From: an uncultured Bacteroidia bacterium
Lineage (GTDB): Bacteria; Bacteroidota; Bacteroidia; NS11-12g; UBA9320
NCBI GenBank assembly: GCA_943789165.1
Contig: CALSTB010000001.1
Location: 397,113-461,112 of the forward strand
DNA: 64,000 bases
Direction of reading: 5' to 3'
Shown here: one piece after another, positions 1 through 8,494 of the stretch
Layout: every line of letters begins with the position of its first letter
How positions within the stretch are numbered: position 1 is the stretch's first letter
The notes under the pieces: generated by a model
The model's database searches: none
What the model was told of the DNA's origin: nothing
What the model saw: only the letters and a program-made list of their open reading frames with translations
Translations under genes and position numbers: made by a program

Positions 1-102
1 AGCTTGACTGACAAACTAAGCGGAGTTATCAATGTATCCTCTACGGAGTTTTTAAATAGAATTGATGGTCAACGTGCGTACTCAGTTGGTCAAGGAAAAT
101 AA
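1..102 (+). CDS. C-terminal end of an unidentified protein (partial)
   Basis: An open frame enters from the left edge and ends at a TAA at 100-102, giving 33 residues with the ending DGQRAYSVGQGK. It is too short to assign to a family. It lies 11 bases upstream of the UPF0104 gene on the same strand, so the two may be co-transcribed. No domain is visible. It could be a chance open frame, but the close head-to-tail spacing favours a real gene end. Confidence 0.45.
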   Translation, partial: SLTDKLSGVINVSSTEFLNRIDGQRAYSVGQGK

Positions 103-113
103 ACGATTAAATC

Positions 114-1214
114 TTGTCAGAAAGATCTGACATACTGAAGTTTTTTAAAGTCAGAAGGATTCTTATCCCTCTGATTCTAGGATTTGGTGTATCCGCTTAT
201 TTCCTGTTCTGGAATAACGAAGGCATCACAGGTGTATCCGAAATTGCATGGTCTAAAGGCGCATACATTTGGCTATTAGCCGCTGCCGGTTTAATGGTCG
301 TTCGCGACCTTGGCTATATTATCCGGCTGAGAATCTTATCGGAAAAAGAACTTACTTGGAAACAGTGCTTTCAAATTATCATGTTATGGGAATTTGCCTC
401 GGCTGTATCTCCTGGGGCTATTGGTGGCACAGCAGCAGCAGTTGTCATCATGGCTCAAGAAAGAATGAAGACAGGTTTAACCACTGCAATTGTTCTGGTC
501 ACATCGTTTTTAGATGAACTCTATTATATGATTATGACGCCTATTGCATTTTGGGCAGTAATGAACACGTCTTTGTTTCCAACGTTTCAAAATGTAGGTT
601 TCGACAACGTAATCAATACCGGCAACTTAAGAACCTTGTTTTGGAGTGGGTATATCTTCCTTTTGATTTGGACTATTTTCTTAGCTTTTGCGCTCTTTAT
701 CAAACCCGAAATATGTCGAGGTTTGATTATGTCTATCGTGAAACTACCTTTCCTTAAAAGGTTTAGTAGACGCGCAAATAGGTTTAGCGATGACCTATTG
801 GTGGCTTCTAAAGAATTCAGGTCTAAACCTAAAAAGTTTTGGATCAAAAGTATGGGAGCAACGTTTGTTACTTGGACAGCCCGATTTTTGGTAATCAACT
901 GTTTGATTATGTTGTTGAGCACCGTTGAAGCAAATGAGCATTGGGTCATTTTCGGCAAACAATTGGTCATGTGGATTTTGATGATGATTGCGTTAACTCC
1001 CGGTGCAAGTGGGGTAGCTGAGTTTATTTTTCCAGCCTTTATGGGACCGTATTTACCTACCAAACAGGTCTCCAATCAATTGTCGATTCTATGGCGTGTG
1101 CTGACCTACTACCCGTATATATTGATAGGCATTATGGTATTGCCGATATGGCTTAAAAGAGTAGGTATTGAAGAACGTTTTAGGCGATTACGCCTCCGCA
1201 AGAAGCGAGGATAA
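114..1214 (+). CDS. UPF0104 / YbhN-type membrane protein (lysylphosphatidylglycerol synthase TM region)
   Basis: This 366-residue integral membrane protein has about eight hydrophobic segments, starting with RRILIPLILGFGVSAYFLF. It carries the features of the UPF0104/YbhN family: the conserved TPGASGVAEF stretch near residue 300 and a preceding SPGAIGGTAAAVVIM motif near residue 95. The family corresponds to the flippase-like membrane part of MprF and is often of unknown substrate; a lipid-related role in the inner membrane is inferred from that family. The start is TTG at 114, because no in-frame ATG precedes the first membrane segment. Its 3' end overlaps the convergent receiver gene by 27 bases, so the two are read towards each other without a terminator between them. 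Confidence 0.82.
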   Translation: MSERSDILKFFKVRRILIPLILGFGVSAYFLFWNNEGITGVSEIAWSKGAYIWLLAAAGLMVVRDLGYIIRLRILSEKELTWKQCFQIIMLWEFASAVSPGAIGGTAAAVVIMAQERMKTGLTTAIVLVTSFLDELYYMIMTPIAFWAVMNTSLFPTFQNVGFDNVINTGNLRTLFWSGYIFLLIWTIFLAFALFIKPEICRGLIMSIVKLPFLKRFSRRANRFSDDLLVASKEFRSKPKKFWIKSMGATFVTWTARFLVINCLIMLLSTVEANEHWVIFGKQLVMWILMMIALTPGASGVAEFIFPAFMGPYLPTKQVSNQLSILWRVLTYYPYILIGIMVLPIWLKRVGIEERFRRLRLRKKRG

Positions 1215-1550
1215 CGCTTCAACATTTAACGGCTTTTCCCAAAGCTTAATTTGGTCGTGTAAACCTTTGTACTTCTCGCGCAATTCTTCATGAACACTTG
1301 CAGTAAGCACAATCATCAATGGCAAATCATCTTGTTTACATTCGATTATTTTCTCTAAAAACCCATAGCCTGAAATTTCTGGCATTTGGTTGTCTACGAT
1401 GATCACGTCAATCTCCTTTGAACACAACTCGTCTAAGGCAGCCAAAGGATTTAAATAGCTGCTAATTTCGGCAGTGATAGACGATGTTTCAAGTAGTTTG
1501 GTGTTTACAAAAATGTCAATTTCGTTATCATCAATTAGAGCTATTCGCAT
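1188..1550 (-). CDS. Single-domain response regulator (CheY-like receiver)
   Basis: This 120-residue protein is a complete receiver domain and nothing else. It has the acidic pair D7/D8, the phospho-acceptor D53 in the IIVDNQMP strand, T83 in VLTAS and the lysine K106 in WEKPL, so all catalytic positions are present. With no output domain it probably acts by protein-protein interaction or as a phosphate shuttle. It is the last gene of the minus-strand operon that starts at 7718, and its start overlaps the upstream receiver/kinase gene by 20 bases, which indicates translational coupling. I infer that the 7TM-DISM kinase encoded two genes upstream phosphorylates it. Confidence 0.88.
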   Translation of the reverse strand: MRIALIDDNEIDIFVNTKLLETSSITAEISSYLNPLAALDELCSKEIDVIIVDNQMPEISGYGFLEKIIECKQDDLPLMIVLTASVHEELREKYKGLHDQIKLWEKPLNVEALSSLLAEA

Positions 1551-2634
1551 GGAATTCAGATTGGTTATTTGGTATAAAAATATTAAAACTTGTTCCTTCT
1601 CCTGGAATAGAAGTTACGTCAATTGTGCCGTTCATATTTTCTACGGCCTGTTTAACTAGATATAGGCTGATATCTTGGTTATTTCCTTTCGACAGAATGA
1701 GTTCAAAAAGGCCATTGAGTTGTTCGTTTTCGATCCCAATATCATCATCTGTAAACATGATTTGAACGCCAGATTTCCCATCAATGACTTCAATATCTAA
1801 GTTAATTTGTCCTTTATCTGGATTAATCTGGTCGCCAACGTAATTAAGTAAATTACTAATGACCAGCTGAATTCTAAATGGGTCGTTGTAAAACGATTCC
1901 GTCGCCCTGACAACCACATTCATATTAATGTTACTGAAGTCTTGGAAACTATCTAAGGCTTGTTTACAACGTTGAATGATTTCGTTAAAGTCAATTTTAT
2001 TTGAAACGCCTATGCGTTGGTCAGACTCATAATGCTCAATTATATTTCTTAATTGAAGATCAATCTGCATGATGCCTTTTTCTAAAATAGGCCAGTAATT
2101 CATGTTTTTATTATCACTGTCTTCAAGCTTGGCCAATCTTACAATGCCATGCATAGAAACCAGCGTGCTTCGCATTTCATTAGAAGCCTTATGGACAAAT
2201 TGATTTAAGCTATCATACGAGTTCTCAAGCTCTTTCTGGTGCTTGGCTATGTTTTTTCTAGCATCGTATAACTCTATGGCCGACAAAATGGTTTGTCTTA
2301 AATCATACTCGTTCCAAGGTTTACTCAAGAATCTATAAACACGCGCTTTGTTGATGGAATCCATCATAGCGGTTTGATCTGCAAAACCAGTGAGGATGAT
2401 ACGTATGATGTATGGGTGTTTTTCGAGAATGCTTTCAAAAAATTCAATACCCGTAATCCCTTTCATTAAGTAGTCACTGATAACCACTTTGACTTCAGGG
2501 TTGTCATCTAATTTTTGACGTCCTTCTTCAGCCGAAGTTGCTGTAATCACATTAAACTCTCGACGAAAGATAGCTCTGAAAGCGACCAAATTTGGTTCTT
2601 CATCATCAACGTATAATAGGTATTGCTTATTCAC
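1531..2634 (-). CDS. Receiver domain fused to a degenerate histidine kinase
   Basis: Residues 1-120 form a receiver of the RpfG-like type (D10/D11, phospho-acceptor D54, T82, K105 in SKPW). Residues 120-150 are a coiled linker, followed by a dimerisation helix pair and a GHKL ATPase-like domain to about residue 355. The helix that should carry the phosphorylated histidine reads KASNEMRSTLVSM, where active Bacteroidota kinases have SHDLR or similar, so the histidine is replaced by asparagine. The ATP-lid glycines are also eroded (TDDDIGIE; KGNNQDISLYLVK). It therefore looks like a pseudokinase scaffold that binds or reads out a partner. It overlaps the 7TM kinase gene by 8 bases. Confidence 0.82.
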   Translation of the reverse strand: MNKQYLLYVDDEEPNLVAFRAIFRREFNVITATSAEEGRQKLDDNPEVKVVISDYLMKGITGIEFFESILEKHPYIIRIILTGFADQTAMMDSINKARVYRFLSKPWNEYDLRQTILSAIELYDARKNIAKHQKELENSYDSLNQFVHKASNEMRSTLVSMHGIVRLAKLEDSDNKNMNYWPILEKGIMQIDLQLRNIIEHYESDQRIGVSNKIDFNEIIQRCKQALDSFQDFSNINMNVVVRATESFYNDPFRIQLVISNLLNYVGDQINPDKGQINLDIEVIDGKSGVQIMFTDDDIGIENEQLNGLFELILSKGNNQDISLYLVKQAVENMNGTIDVTSIPGEGTSFNIFIPNNQSEFHANSSN

Positions 2635-4750
2635 TTGTTACCGGTAATTCAATTGTAAATGTGGTTCCTACGTTTGGTTCGCTTTCTACGGAAATATGTC
2701 CATTGTGTTTTTCCATTATTCCGTAAGTAATGGAAAGACCTAATCCTGTTCCTTTACCCACGTCTTTCGTGGTGAAGAATGGATCAAAGATGCTATTTTT
2801 TACTTCTTCCGGCATTCCACAGCCGTTGTCTGCAATAGTAATGACTACCTTGTCGTCGACATGCATAGTTTTAACCGTAAGAACACCCTGGGTTGGGTCT
2901 TCATATCGATCCCTAATTGCGTCAATGGCATTGTCTATCAAATTCATAAAAACTTGATTCAGTTTACCAAGATAACATTTTATATGCGGTATTGACCCAA
3001 GTTCAATTACGGTTTCGATATCTTTCATCTCACTTTTTAAGATGGTAATGGTAGATTGGATACCATTATTGATGTCAGCACTTTGTGCCTCATCGTCATC
3101 GGTTCTTGAGAAATTCTTTAGTCCGGTAACAATTTCAGAAGTTCGTTTTGCGCCTTCTTCAATGCCACCAAGCAGCTCGTGCATCTCTTTAATAGCATAA
3201 TCAATATCCAACTCCTCTTCCTGAGTCAGGAGTGCTTTCATCTCAGGTAAGTCACTATCTTTAGCAAATTCCTTGTATCCATTTAGGATGGTTAATATGT
3301 CCCCCAAATCCTGTCTTAACGGTTCAACGTTAGAAGACACATAATTGATAGGATTGTTTATTTCGTGGGCAATACCAGCCGTTAGTTGACCAAGCGACGC
3401 CATTTTTTCGGCCTCAACTAGGTGGCCTTGTGTCGATTTTAGGTTGGAGAGGGTGTCTTGTAAATCCAAGTTCATTACCTCCAATTCTTCTGTACGTTTT
3501 TTAACCTTTTCTTCTAAGACCTTATTTTGATTTCTTGTTAAATCGTTATTCTTCTTCACTTCCATCAACATCAACCTTTGTGACTCCTCACGTTGTTTTT
3601 TAAGCATGTTGATTCTGTCAGCTAGTGCAAACGAAAGCAGTACTGTTTCAATTGCAGCGCCTATAGGCATCGAATAGTTGGTCAAAAGACTATAACTCAA
3701 AATGTTTAAGCTACGCATGACATAGAGTATCACCCCAATTAAAAAGATGGTCCAAGCAACCAAAACGAACTTGGCTGAGCTTACTTTCCTTCTCGTTAAT
3801 ACAGCACAAATGGTAATAATGACCAGCGCCGACACCATGCCATTGGCGTTTAGAATAATAGAGGCTATTGCTGTTTGGCCAATTAATGAAAAGCCAATAC
3901 CAATCACACTGACTGCTATAAATACATTGATGGCCCAAATGGACCAAGGCATGTTTCGTTTTAGATTGATAAAACGCGACATGAATATCAGTCCGAAAAT
4001 GATGGATAACAGCGGGAATATGACGACTGCATGGTCTGGCCAGAAATTAGAATTAGGCCAGAAAAATTTATTCGCATACCCTACCAAAGACGACTGCCCA
4101 ATGAAAAGTGGTAGGATATTAATTACATAAAAGAAATAGATACTCGTTCTAAGAGATAAGAAGAGAAACAGGTTGTACAGGATCATTACCGCTAGAATTC
4201 CAGCGAATAGTCCAAAAAGCGTTTCACGCACTTGACCTTTACTCTGTATGGTTTGCGTGGAACTGACATGTATGGGTATTACCAGCTCATCTTGTCCTTT
4301 AACCTTAATATACACTTCCTTTGTTTGACCAGGTTTGATAGGCATTTTAAAGATAGGTTTCGGATCTTTGATCGCTCTATCTGAAAATTTAGTGAGGTCG
4401 GAAACCACTTGAACTTGATCATCGAAGTACAATTCGACAATATCTGTATTGGTTTGGCCAATTTCAAACATCAGTTCATTGACAGTCGTACCATTTTGTA
4501 CAGTGGTTTTTAACCAGTACGTGCTTTTTGTGAAGCCGAAATTAAAAACGTCCATTTCGTTTAGTAGAAACTGATCTGGGCTAACAGCCTTTACATCTTG
4601 GATGGTCAATTTGCCCTTTTTGTCTTCAAGGTAGACAAAACTTCTACTTCTTAAATCGTAAGAAGACTCATCCTCAATTTTCAAGAACTGTGCGCGTACA
4701 GAGTTTGTAAGCAAACAACCGAATAAAAGAATGACAAGTCGCTTCATCAT
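2627..4750 (-). CDS. 7TM-DISM membrane sensor histidine kinase
   Basis: A signal peptide ([20 protein letters not shown]) is followed by an extracytoplasmic DISMED2-type beta-domain (about 25-165) and seven transmembrane helices (about 180-375). A coiled coil follows (about 385-440), then an active kinase core. The H-box is [13 protein letters not shown], the N-box LIDNAIDAI, and the G boxes IADNGCGMP and [10 protein letters not shown]. The family is known to sense extracellular small molecules or carbohydrates through the N-terminal domain; the ligand here is unknown. At 707 residues it has the usual family length. Both neighbours overlap it by a few bases (4 bp upstream, 8 bp downstream), so it is embedded in the acyltransferase/E1 operon and likely signals to the receivers encoded after it. 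Confidence 0.92.
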   Translation of the reverse strand: MMKRLVILLFGCLLTNSVRAQFLKIEDESSYDLRSRSFVYLEDKKGKLTIQDVKAVSPDQFLLNEMDVFNFGFTKSTYWLKTTVQNGTTVNELMFEIGQTNTDIVELYFDDQVQVVSDLTKFSDRAIKDPKPIFKMPIKPGQTKEVYIKVKGQDELVIPIHVSSTQTIQSKGQVRETLFGLFAGILAVMILYNLFLFLSLRTSIYFFYVINILPLFIGQSSLVGYANKFFWPNSNFWPDHAVVIFPLLSIIFGLIFMSRFINLKRNMPWSIWAINVFIAVSVIGIGFSLIGQTAIASIILNANGMVSALVIITICAVLTRRKVSSAKFVLVAWTIFLIGVILYVMRSLNILSYSLLTNYSMPIGAAIETVLLSFALADRINMLKKQREESQRLMLMEVKKNNDLTRNQNKVLEEKVKKRTEELEVMNLDLQDTLSNLKSTQGHLVEAEKMASLGQLTAGIAHEINNPINYVSSNVEPLRQDLGDILTILNGYKEFAKDSDLPEMKALLTQEEELDIDYAIKEMHELLGGIEEGAKRTSEIVTGLKNFSRTDDDEAQSADINNGIQSTITILKSEMKDIETVIELGSIPHIKCYLGKLNQVFMNLIDNAIDAIRDRYEDPTQGVLTVKTMHVDDKVVITIADNGCGMPEEVKNSIFDPFFTTKDVGKGTGLGLSITYGIMEKHNGHISVESEPNVGTTFTIELPVTSE

Positions 4751-5469
4751 GAGTCGATATTTAAATTAAATGATAAATTTAGTTTTAGTTGGTTGACAAC
4801 AATCTTTCGTTTGAGGTTGGTGTCTTCTCTGAGCAAGGCTACAAACGCCTGCTCCTCAGACCCCGAAGTTGGTAAGTCATCACAATCACCAATCATCACT
4901 ACACGTGCTATGTACTTTTCAGTTGGGTAGTTAAAACCACCTTTGTTTCCAAACTGTTTTTGAATTTCAAATCCAGCCGGTGAAAACAAGAACATACTGT
5001 AGTCGGAAGCCAAGCCATACAATTTGTGTATACCAAGCTGAGGCAGTAATGCTATTGACGAATTCACCAAAATCCAACTGATGCCATAGCCTCGGATAGT
5101 TTTCGAATTCCATAATCCGCATTGTTCGCCACAACCCAATTCAGTGTACTTGGTTATTTCATCACTAACAGTCGGATCGATTTTGGAGACACCTTCCTCC
5201 ATTGGCAAAAGATGTACGCCATCGGCTTTGTGAATACGAATACCACCCATCATCTCATTATCCCGCATGGCAACGATGCAATATGCGTTCGGGTTTTTCG
5301 TCCAGGTTGGATTACTGGACTTCACAGATGTCACTCCATAATCTTTTAAGACATTAATATGCCCCTCAAGATATTCCTTGCACAACTCGGGGTAATCTAC
5401 CGCCCTAAAAGACAATATTTCAAACGTCGTTGCCTGGAGTGTTTTTACGTTTTTTAACCCAATATTCAT
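4747..5469 (-). CDS. GNAT / autoinducer-synthase-fold acyltransferase-like protein
   Basis: This 240-residue protein has no signal peptide. The central part (about 60-195) reads like a GNAT or LuxI/FeeM-type fold: a beta strand with GGIRIHK, an IRGYGISWILVNSSIALL helix resembling the acyl-CoA binding region, then GIHKLYGLASDYS and FSPAGFEI, the strand-helix typical of family ends. FeeM and PEP-CTERM-associated acyltransferases make N-acyl amino acids; that activity is an inference, since the catalytic residues cannot be assigned by eye. The start overlaps the E1/nitroreductase gene by 4 bases (ATGA) and its end overlaps the sensor kinase by 4 bases. The arrangement suggests that the enzyme pair makes or alters a compound sensed by the kinase. 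Confidence 0.6.
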   Translation of the reverse strand: MNIGLKNVKTLQATTFEILSFRAVDYPELCKEYLEGHINVLKDYGVTSVKSSNPTWTKNPNAYCIVAMRDNEMMGGIRIHKADGVHLLPMEEGVSKIDPTVSDEITKYTELGCGEQCGLWNSKTIRGYGISWILVNSSIALLPQLGIHKLYGLASDYSMFLFSPAGFEIQKQFGNKGGFNYPTEKYIARVVMIGDCDDLPTSGSEEQAFVALLREDTNLKRKIVVNQLKLNLSFNLNIDS

Positions 5470-7295
5470 TCTATTTCTTCAAAAAATAAATGTTCGTTTA
5501 TATCACGCCTCAAAGAGCGTGTCTCTATCTCTTTCCCTTTGAACAGTCTAAATAGGAATATTTCGCCTCGCTGATCATCAAGGTTAAGTATGTCCTTAAA
5601 TTCCGCTCTAATGTTTAACAACTCATTTCGAAACGGCTTCAATTGTTCATCGTCATTGTCATGTGCAAACCGATTAAAAATAAAAGTCGACGGACTAATA
5701 GGATGAAATCCTAAGTTGAGCTCGGTTGCTTTTAACCATGCCCTTTGCAAAGCGCGTCCGCCTTCGAAATAATCCTTACGAGTGCCCGATGGCATAGAGA
5801 TAAAGCCAATGCGTTCGGTGTTTTTAATTGCCTTTCGCATCATGGTTTCAAAACCAGTACCTAGGCCCCAGTCTCTTAGTTGCCTTATGACTTTATAATT
5901 TTTCGAAACGTATAGACCAGCCTTTTCTGTTTCTGTTAAGTCTATAGTTCTTAAGTCAATTCCATCCTTGGTGGATTCAGCTTCCTCAACTGTCCAGCGT
6001 ATTTCATCAATAAAATCGGTATGACCTCTGTCGGTCATTAAACGAATTCTTTCGACGGCACATAGTACTTCACCGAGTTGTTCTTTTTTATCCGTAATCC
6101 ATGTAAGTTGAGCGCCAGGGATCTGTTCTGATGCTTCTTGAATTAAACCAAAATCGTCTTTGGGAATTGGCTCAAGTTCTCCCAACATTCTATTAGTTCC
6201 TCTAGCTCGTATGTGTGAATACAGATTTAAATCATATTCGTTTAGCATGGCGGTTGGCTCAAAATCGATGACGGCAACTAGTGGGTTTTTTTCTTCAAAT
6301 ACAAAATGGTATCGACCCTTGAGACCAAGTTTATTTGCCCCAATTATGATGTTTTCGATAGCAGCACCAAAACCGACCATCCCTCCTAGAAAGTTATAGT
6401 CTAGGAACGAGTTGGCTTGCGCATGATCTACAAAAGCGAAAATTTGATTTTTCTTAGCGTACCAGCGCCAGGGCTGCATATTACCGCCAGATGGAGCCGT
6501 TTGTGCAAGTTCAACAAGTTCATGAATCTGCTTTTTGTTTAATTCGACGCCGTTGGATTTTGTATATCCGTTTAATATCTGCACCATTTGGTCTAAACTC
6601 AAATGAGTTTGTTTATCGTAGACAAATGGTTTTTGTTCAGGTGAGGTTTCAGTGAGTTTTTCTTCAATATCAAAATAGAACCTGCCAGACTTTATTTGCT
6701 CGGACAATAGGATCCTTCGGATAGTATCGCTTACGATACCGCCTCCGAAAGTGACCGAGCTTGCAAGCTGTGGCCATGTACTAACTGATTGTTCAATTTC
6801 CAACATGGATGCCCGTAGTAATGGGCTTGTATCGTCTATTCCAATCATGTCAAGCATGTATGGAACTTTATCTTCATTTGTTTTTAACGTCTTGAGCTTG
6901 GCAACATCCAAACCTTGAACCAAGCCGTGCAGAATTGGTCTGTCTGGCTCTTTGTCGAAACGCTCAATGTCTAGCATTGCACGATCATTGGTCTCCATAA
7001 CCACCGGAATACCAAGTTCTTTCGCTTTCTGACGGGCAATTATTTTTATATCAAGGCCATCACATTCTTCCACGAGGGCATCCAGTGTGCCGTTTAAAGT
7101 GAAGAAGTCATCAATATTCTCTTCCGTTATTCCATTTTCATAAACGGTCACTTTCAAGTAGGGATCAATCTCAGCAATTTCACGAGCGACAATTACGGCT
7201 TTGTTAATACCGATATTGATGAGGTGGGTTCTCACTCGGTTGAGATTGCTCAAATCAATTTCATCAAAGTCCGCCAAACGTATTTCACCGAACAT
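5466..7295 (-). CDS. Rv1355c-like protein, C-terminal portion: E1/ThiF domain remainder plus nitroreductase domain (gene broken by in-frame TAA)
   Basis: This 609-residue frame begins inside a ThiF/E1 adenylation fold: FGEIRLADFDEIDLSNLNR is the conserved strand-D-x-D-x-V/L-E/D-x-SNLNR element. It continues to about residue 200 and then carries a nitroreductase-type FMN domain with APSGGNMQPWRWYAK (about 270-285) and LGGMVGFGAAIENIIIGAN. The domain order and combined length match mycobacterial Rv1355c (MoeY-like) proteins of roughly 715 residues. The preceding frame (7299-7718) is in the same phase and separated only by TAA CGG, so this is one gene interrupted by a stop. Reinitiation at the ATG directly after the stop could still yield this piece, but it would lack the nucleotide-binding loop. 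Confidence 0.85.
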   Translation of the reverse strand: MFGEIRLADFDEIDLSNLNRVRTHLINIGINKAVIVAREIAEIDPYLKVTVYENGITEENIDDFFTLNGTLDALVEECDGLDIKIIARQKAKELGIPVVMETNDRAMLDIERFDKEPDRPILHGLVQGLDVAKLKTLKTNEDKVPYMLDMIGIDDTSPLLRASMLEIEQSVSTWPQLASSVTFGGGIVSDTIRRILLSEQIKSGRFYFDIEEKLTETSPEQKPFVYDKQTHLSLDQMVQILNGYTKSNGVELNKKQIHELVELAQTAPSGGNMQPWRWYAKKNQIFAFVDHAQANSFLDYNFLGGMVGFGAAIENIIIGANKLGLKGRYHFVFEEKNPLVAVIDFEPTAMLNEYDLNLYSHIRARGTNRMLGELEPIPKDDFGLIQEASEQIPGAQLTWITDKKEQLGEVLCAVERIRLMTDRGHTDFIDEIRWTVEEAESTKDGIDLRTIDLTETEKAGLYVSKNYKVIRQLRDWGLGTGFETMMRKAIKNTERIGFISMPSGTRKDYFEGGRALQRAWLKATELNLGFHPISPSTFIFNRFAHDNDDEQLKPFRNELLNIRAEFKDILNLDDQRGEIFLFRLFKGKEIETRSLRRDINEHLFFEEIE

Positions 7296-7298
7296 CCG

Positions 7299-7718
7299 TT
7301 ACATTGCCATGGTTACTGCAACCGTTTGTCCGACAGATAAGCCAATCACTCCGACTATTTTTTTTCGAAGTGTTTGTTGTTGGGCTTCAGTAATCTTGTA
7401 TTTGTTCCGATTCGTCCTAATTTCAACGAATTCCTCTTCAGGAAGTAGGTGAATTAATGTGTTATTCCATGGGTAATGAACCCAGTTGCCAATTGAATCT
7501 TGGCTTCTACCGCTTAAGTAATCCTCAATTAAATGTTGATATATTTCGGGATTCTCCTTGAATTTGACTTTTGGATTGCGGCAGTTTACCAATTCTTTTA
7601 GCTGATTTTCGATGGTATCAAAAATTTGAATTCCGGGCGTTTGCTTTATTTTTTCTAAAACATCAAGCGCCGCAACGCCTTGCGATAGGGAGATTATATG
7701 TGGGTGGTAGGAATACAA
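7299..7718 (-). CDS. Rv1355c-like protein, N-terminal portion ending at a premature TAA in the nucleotide-binding region
   Basis: This 139-residue frame is the N-terminal part of the E1/nitroreductase gene. It contains the family's leader with WVHYPWNNTLIHLLPEEEF, then the first Rossmann strand and loop KKIVGVIGLSVGQTVAVTMAM, which binds ATP in the E1 superfamily. The next codon is TAA, and the next residues in the same frame (R-M-FGEIRLADFD) continue the fold without loss. Family members usually have a glutamate there, so a GAA to TAA change is the simplest explanation. As it stands the product is a truncated half-domain. It is the first gene of the operon running to 1188 and is divergent from the receiver gene at 7971. 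Confidence 0.82.
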   Translation of the reverse strand: MYSYHPHIISLSQGVAALDVLEKIKQTPGIQIFDTIENQLKELVNCRNPKVKFKENPEIYQHLIEDYLSGRSQDSIGNWVHYPWNNTLIHLLPEEEFVEIRTNRNKYKITEAQQQTLRKKIVGVIGLSVGQTVAVTMAM

Positions 7719-7970
7719 TTACTAATCTTCTTTCGTGTGAAGATACTTAAGTACAAGCAGAATAGCGGTAATCACTTCAGTACAAGGACTTTAAATATGT
7801 ACCCTATAGTAGACAATAATAAAATGGCTATTACTACCACATTTTTAAGTTTTGTTGAAGAAAAGTTGATAAATACAAAAACTTGGTTTACATTTGCTAA
7901 AGAATGTGCGGTGCATGTTCTACTTTTTTACTACTACTACTTAATTATAACTACATGAAAATTGTTGATC

Positions 7971-8432
7971 ATGAGCACGAAAATCTCTGTTCTGTACCTC
8001 GATGACGAGGTTGAAAATTTAAATTCATTTAACGCAAATTTCCGAAGAGAATTCAACGTACACCTTGCTAATAGCATTGATGAGGCGTATTCTGTCATTG
8101 AATCTAAGGAAATACATGTTGTTTTGTCTGACCACAAGATGCCTCACATTACGGGTATCGAGTTTTTTGAAACTTTATGCAAAACCCATCCGTCCATCAC
8201 TCGTATCCTTTTAACAGGATGTTCTGAGTTAAATGTGGTTGTTGATGGCATTAACCGAGGTCAGATATTCAAGTATCTCTACAAGCCAATGAATGTTGAC
8301 TTGGTTCGTAAAACGGTTGAAGACGCTTACAAGAAGTTCTTAGAAGACAAAAAGAATCAAATGGAAGTTGTTGAGTTAATCGAAACAAACGAGAAACTTG
8401 AATTCATGTTAAGACAAAAGCTCATTAGCTAG
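7971..8432 (+). CDS. Response regulator with short coiled-coil tail
   Basis: A receiver domain fills residues 1-120 of a 153-residue protein (acidic pair in LYLDDE, phospho-acceptor in VVLSDHKMP, LLTG, and K in YLYKPM). A charged amphipathic tail rich in E and K follows and ends the protein. The receiver is closely similar in pattern (TGIEFFE, K/H-P-S/Y-I-x-RI-LLTG) to that of the receiver-pseudokinase at 1531-2634. I place the start at ATG 7971 (MSTKISVLYLDD) rather than the track start, since it is the usual distance from the DD pair. It is transcribed divergently from the E1 operon across about 250 bases and probably belongs to the same signalling set. Confidence 0.85.
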   Translation: MSTKISVLYLDDEVENLNSFNANFRREFNVHLANSIDEAYSVIESKEIHVVLSDHKMPHITGIEFFETLCKTHPSITRILLTGCSELNVVVDGINRGQIFKYLYKPMNVDLVRKTVEDAYKKFLEDKKNQMEVVELIETNEKLEFMLRQKLIS

Positions 8433-8486
8433 TCTTTTACGAACTACTTATTCATAAACAAAATCGTTCCTTTGGGATTCCCAATG

Positions 8487-8494
8487 TATTTTTG
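8487..8494 (+). promoter_or_regulatory. TAnnTTTG-type -7 box before pdxA
   Basis: TATTTTTG matches the Bacteroidota -7 element TAnnTTTG. It touches the GTG used as the track start of pdxA. If the box is real, transcription begins near 8499 and the translation start would be the in-frame TTG at 8512 rather than GTG at 8494. No convincing -33 TTTG lies at the usual spacing. Confidence 0.4.

Noticed and set aside
587-1075. Minus-strand 162-residue ORF
   Set aside because: It is a shadow of the UPF0104 gene, with no signal, RBS or domain.
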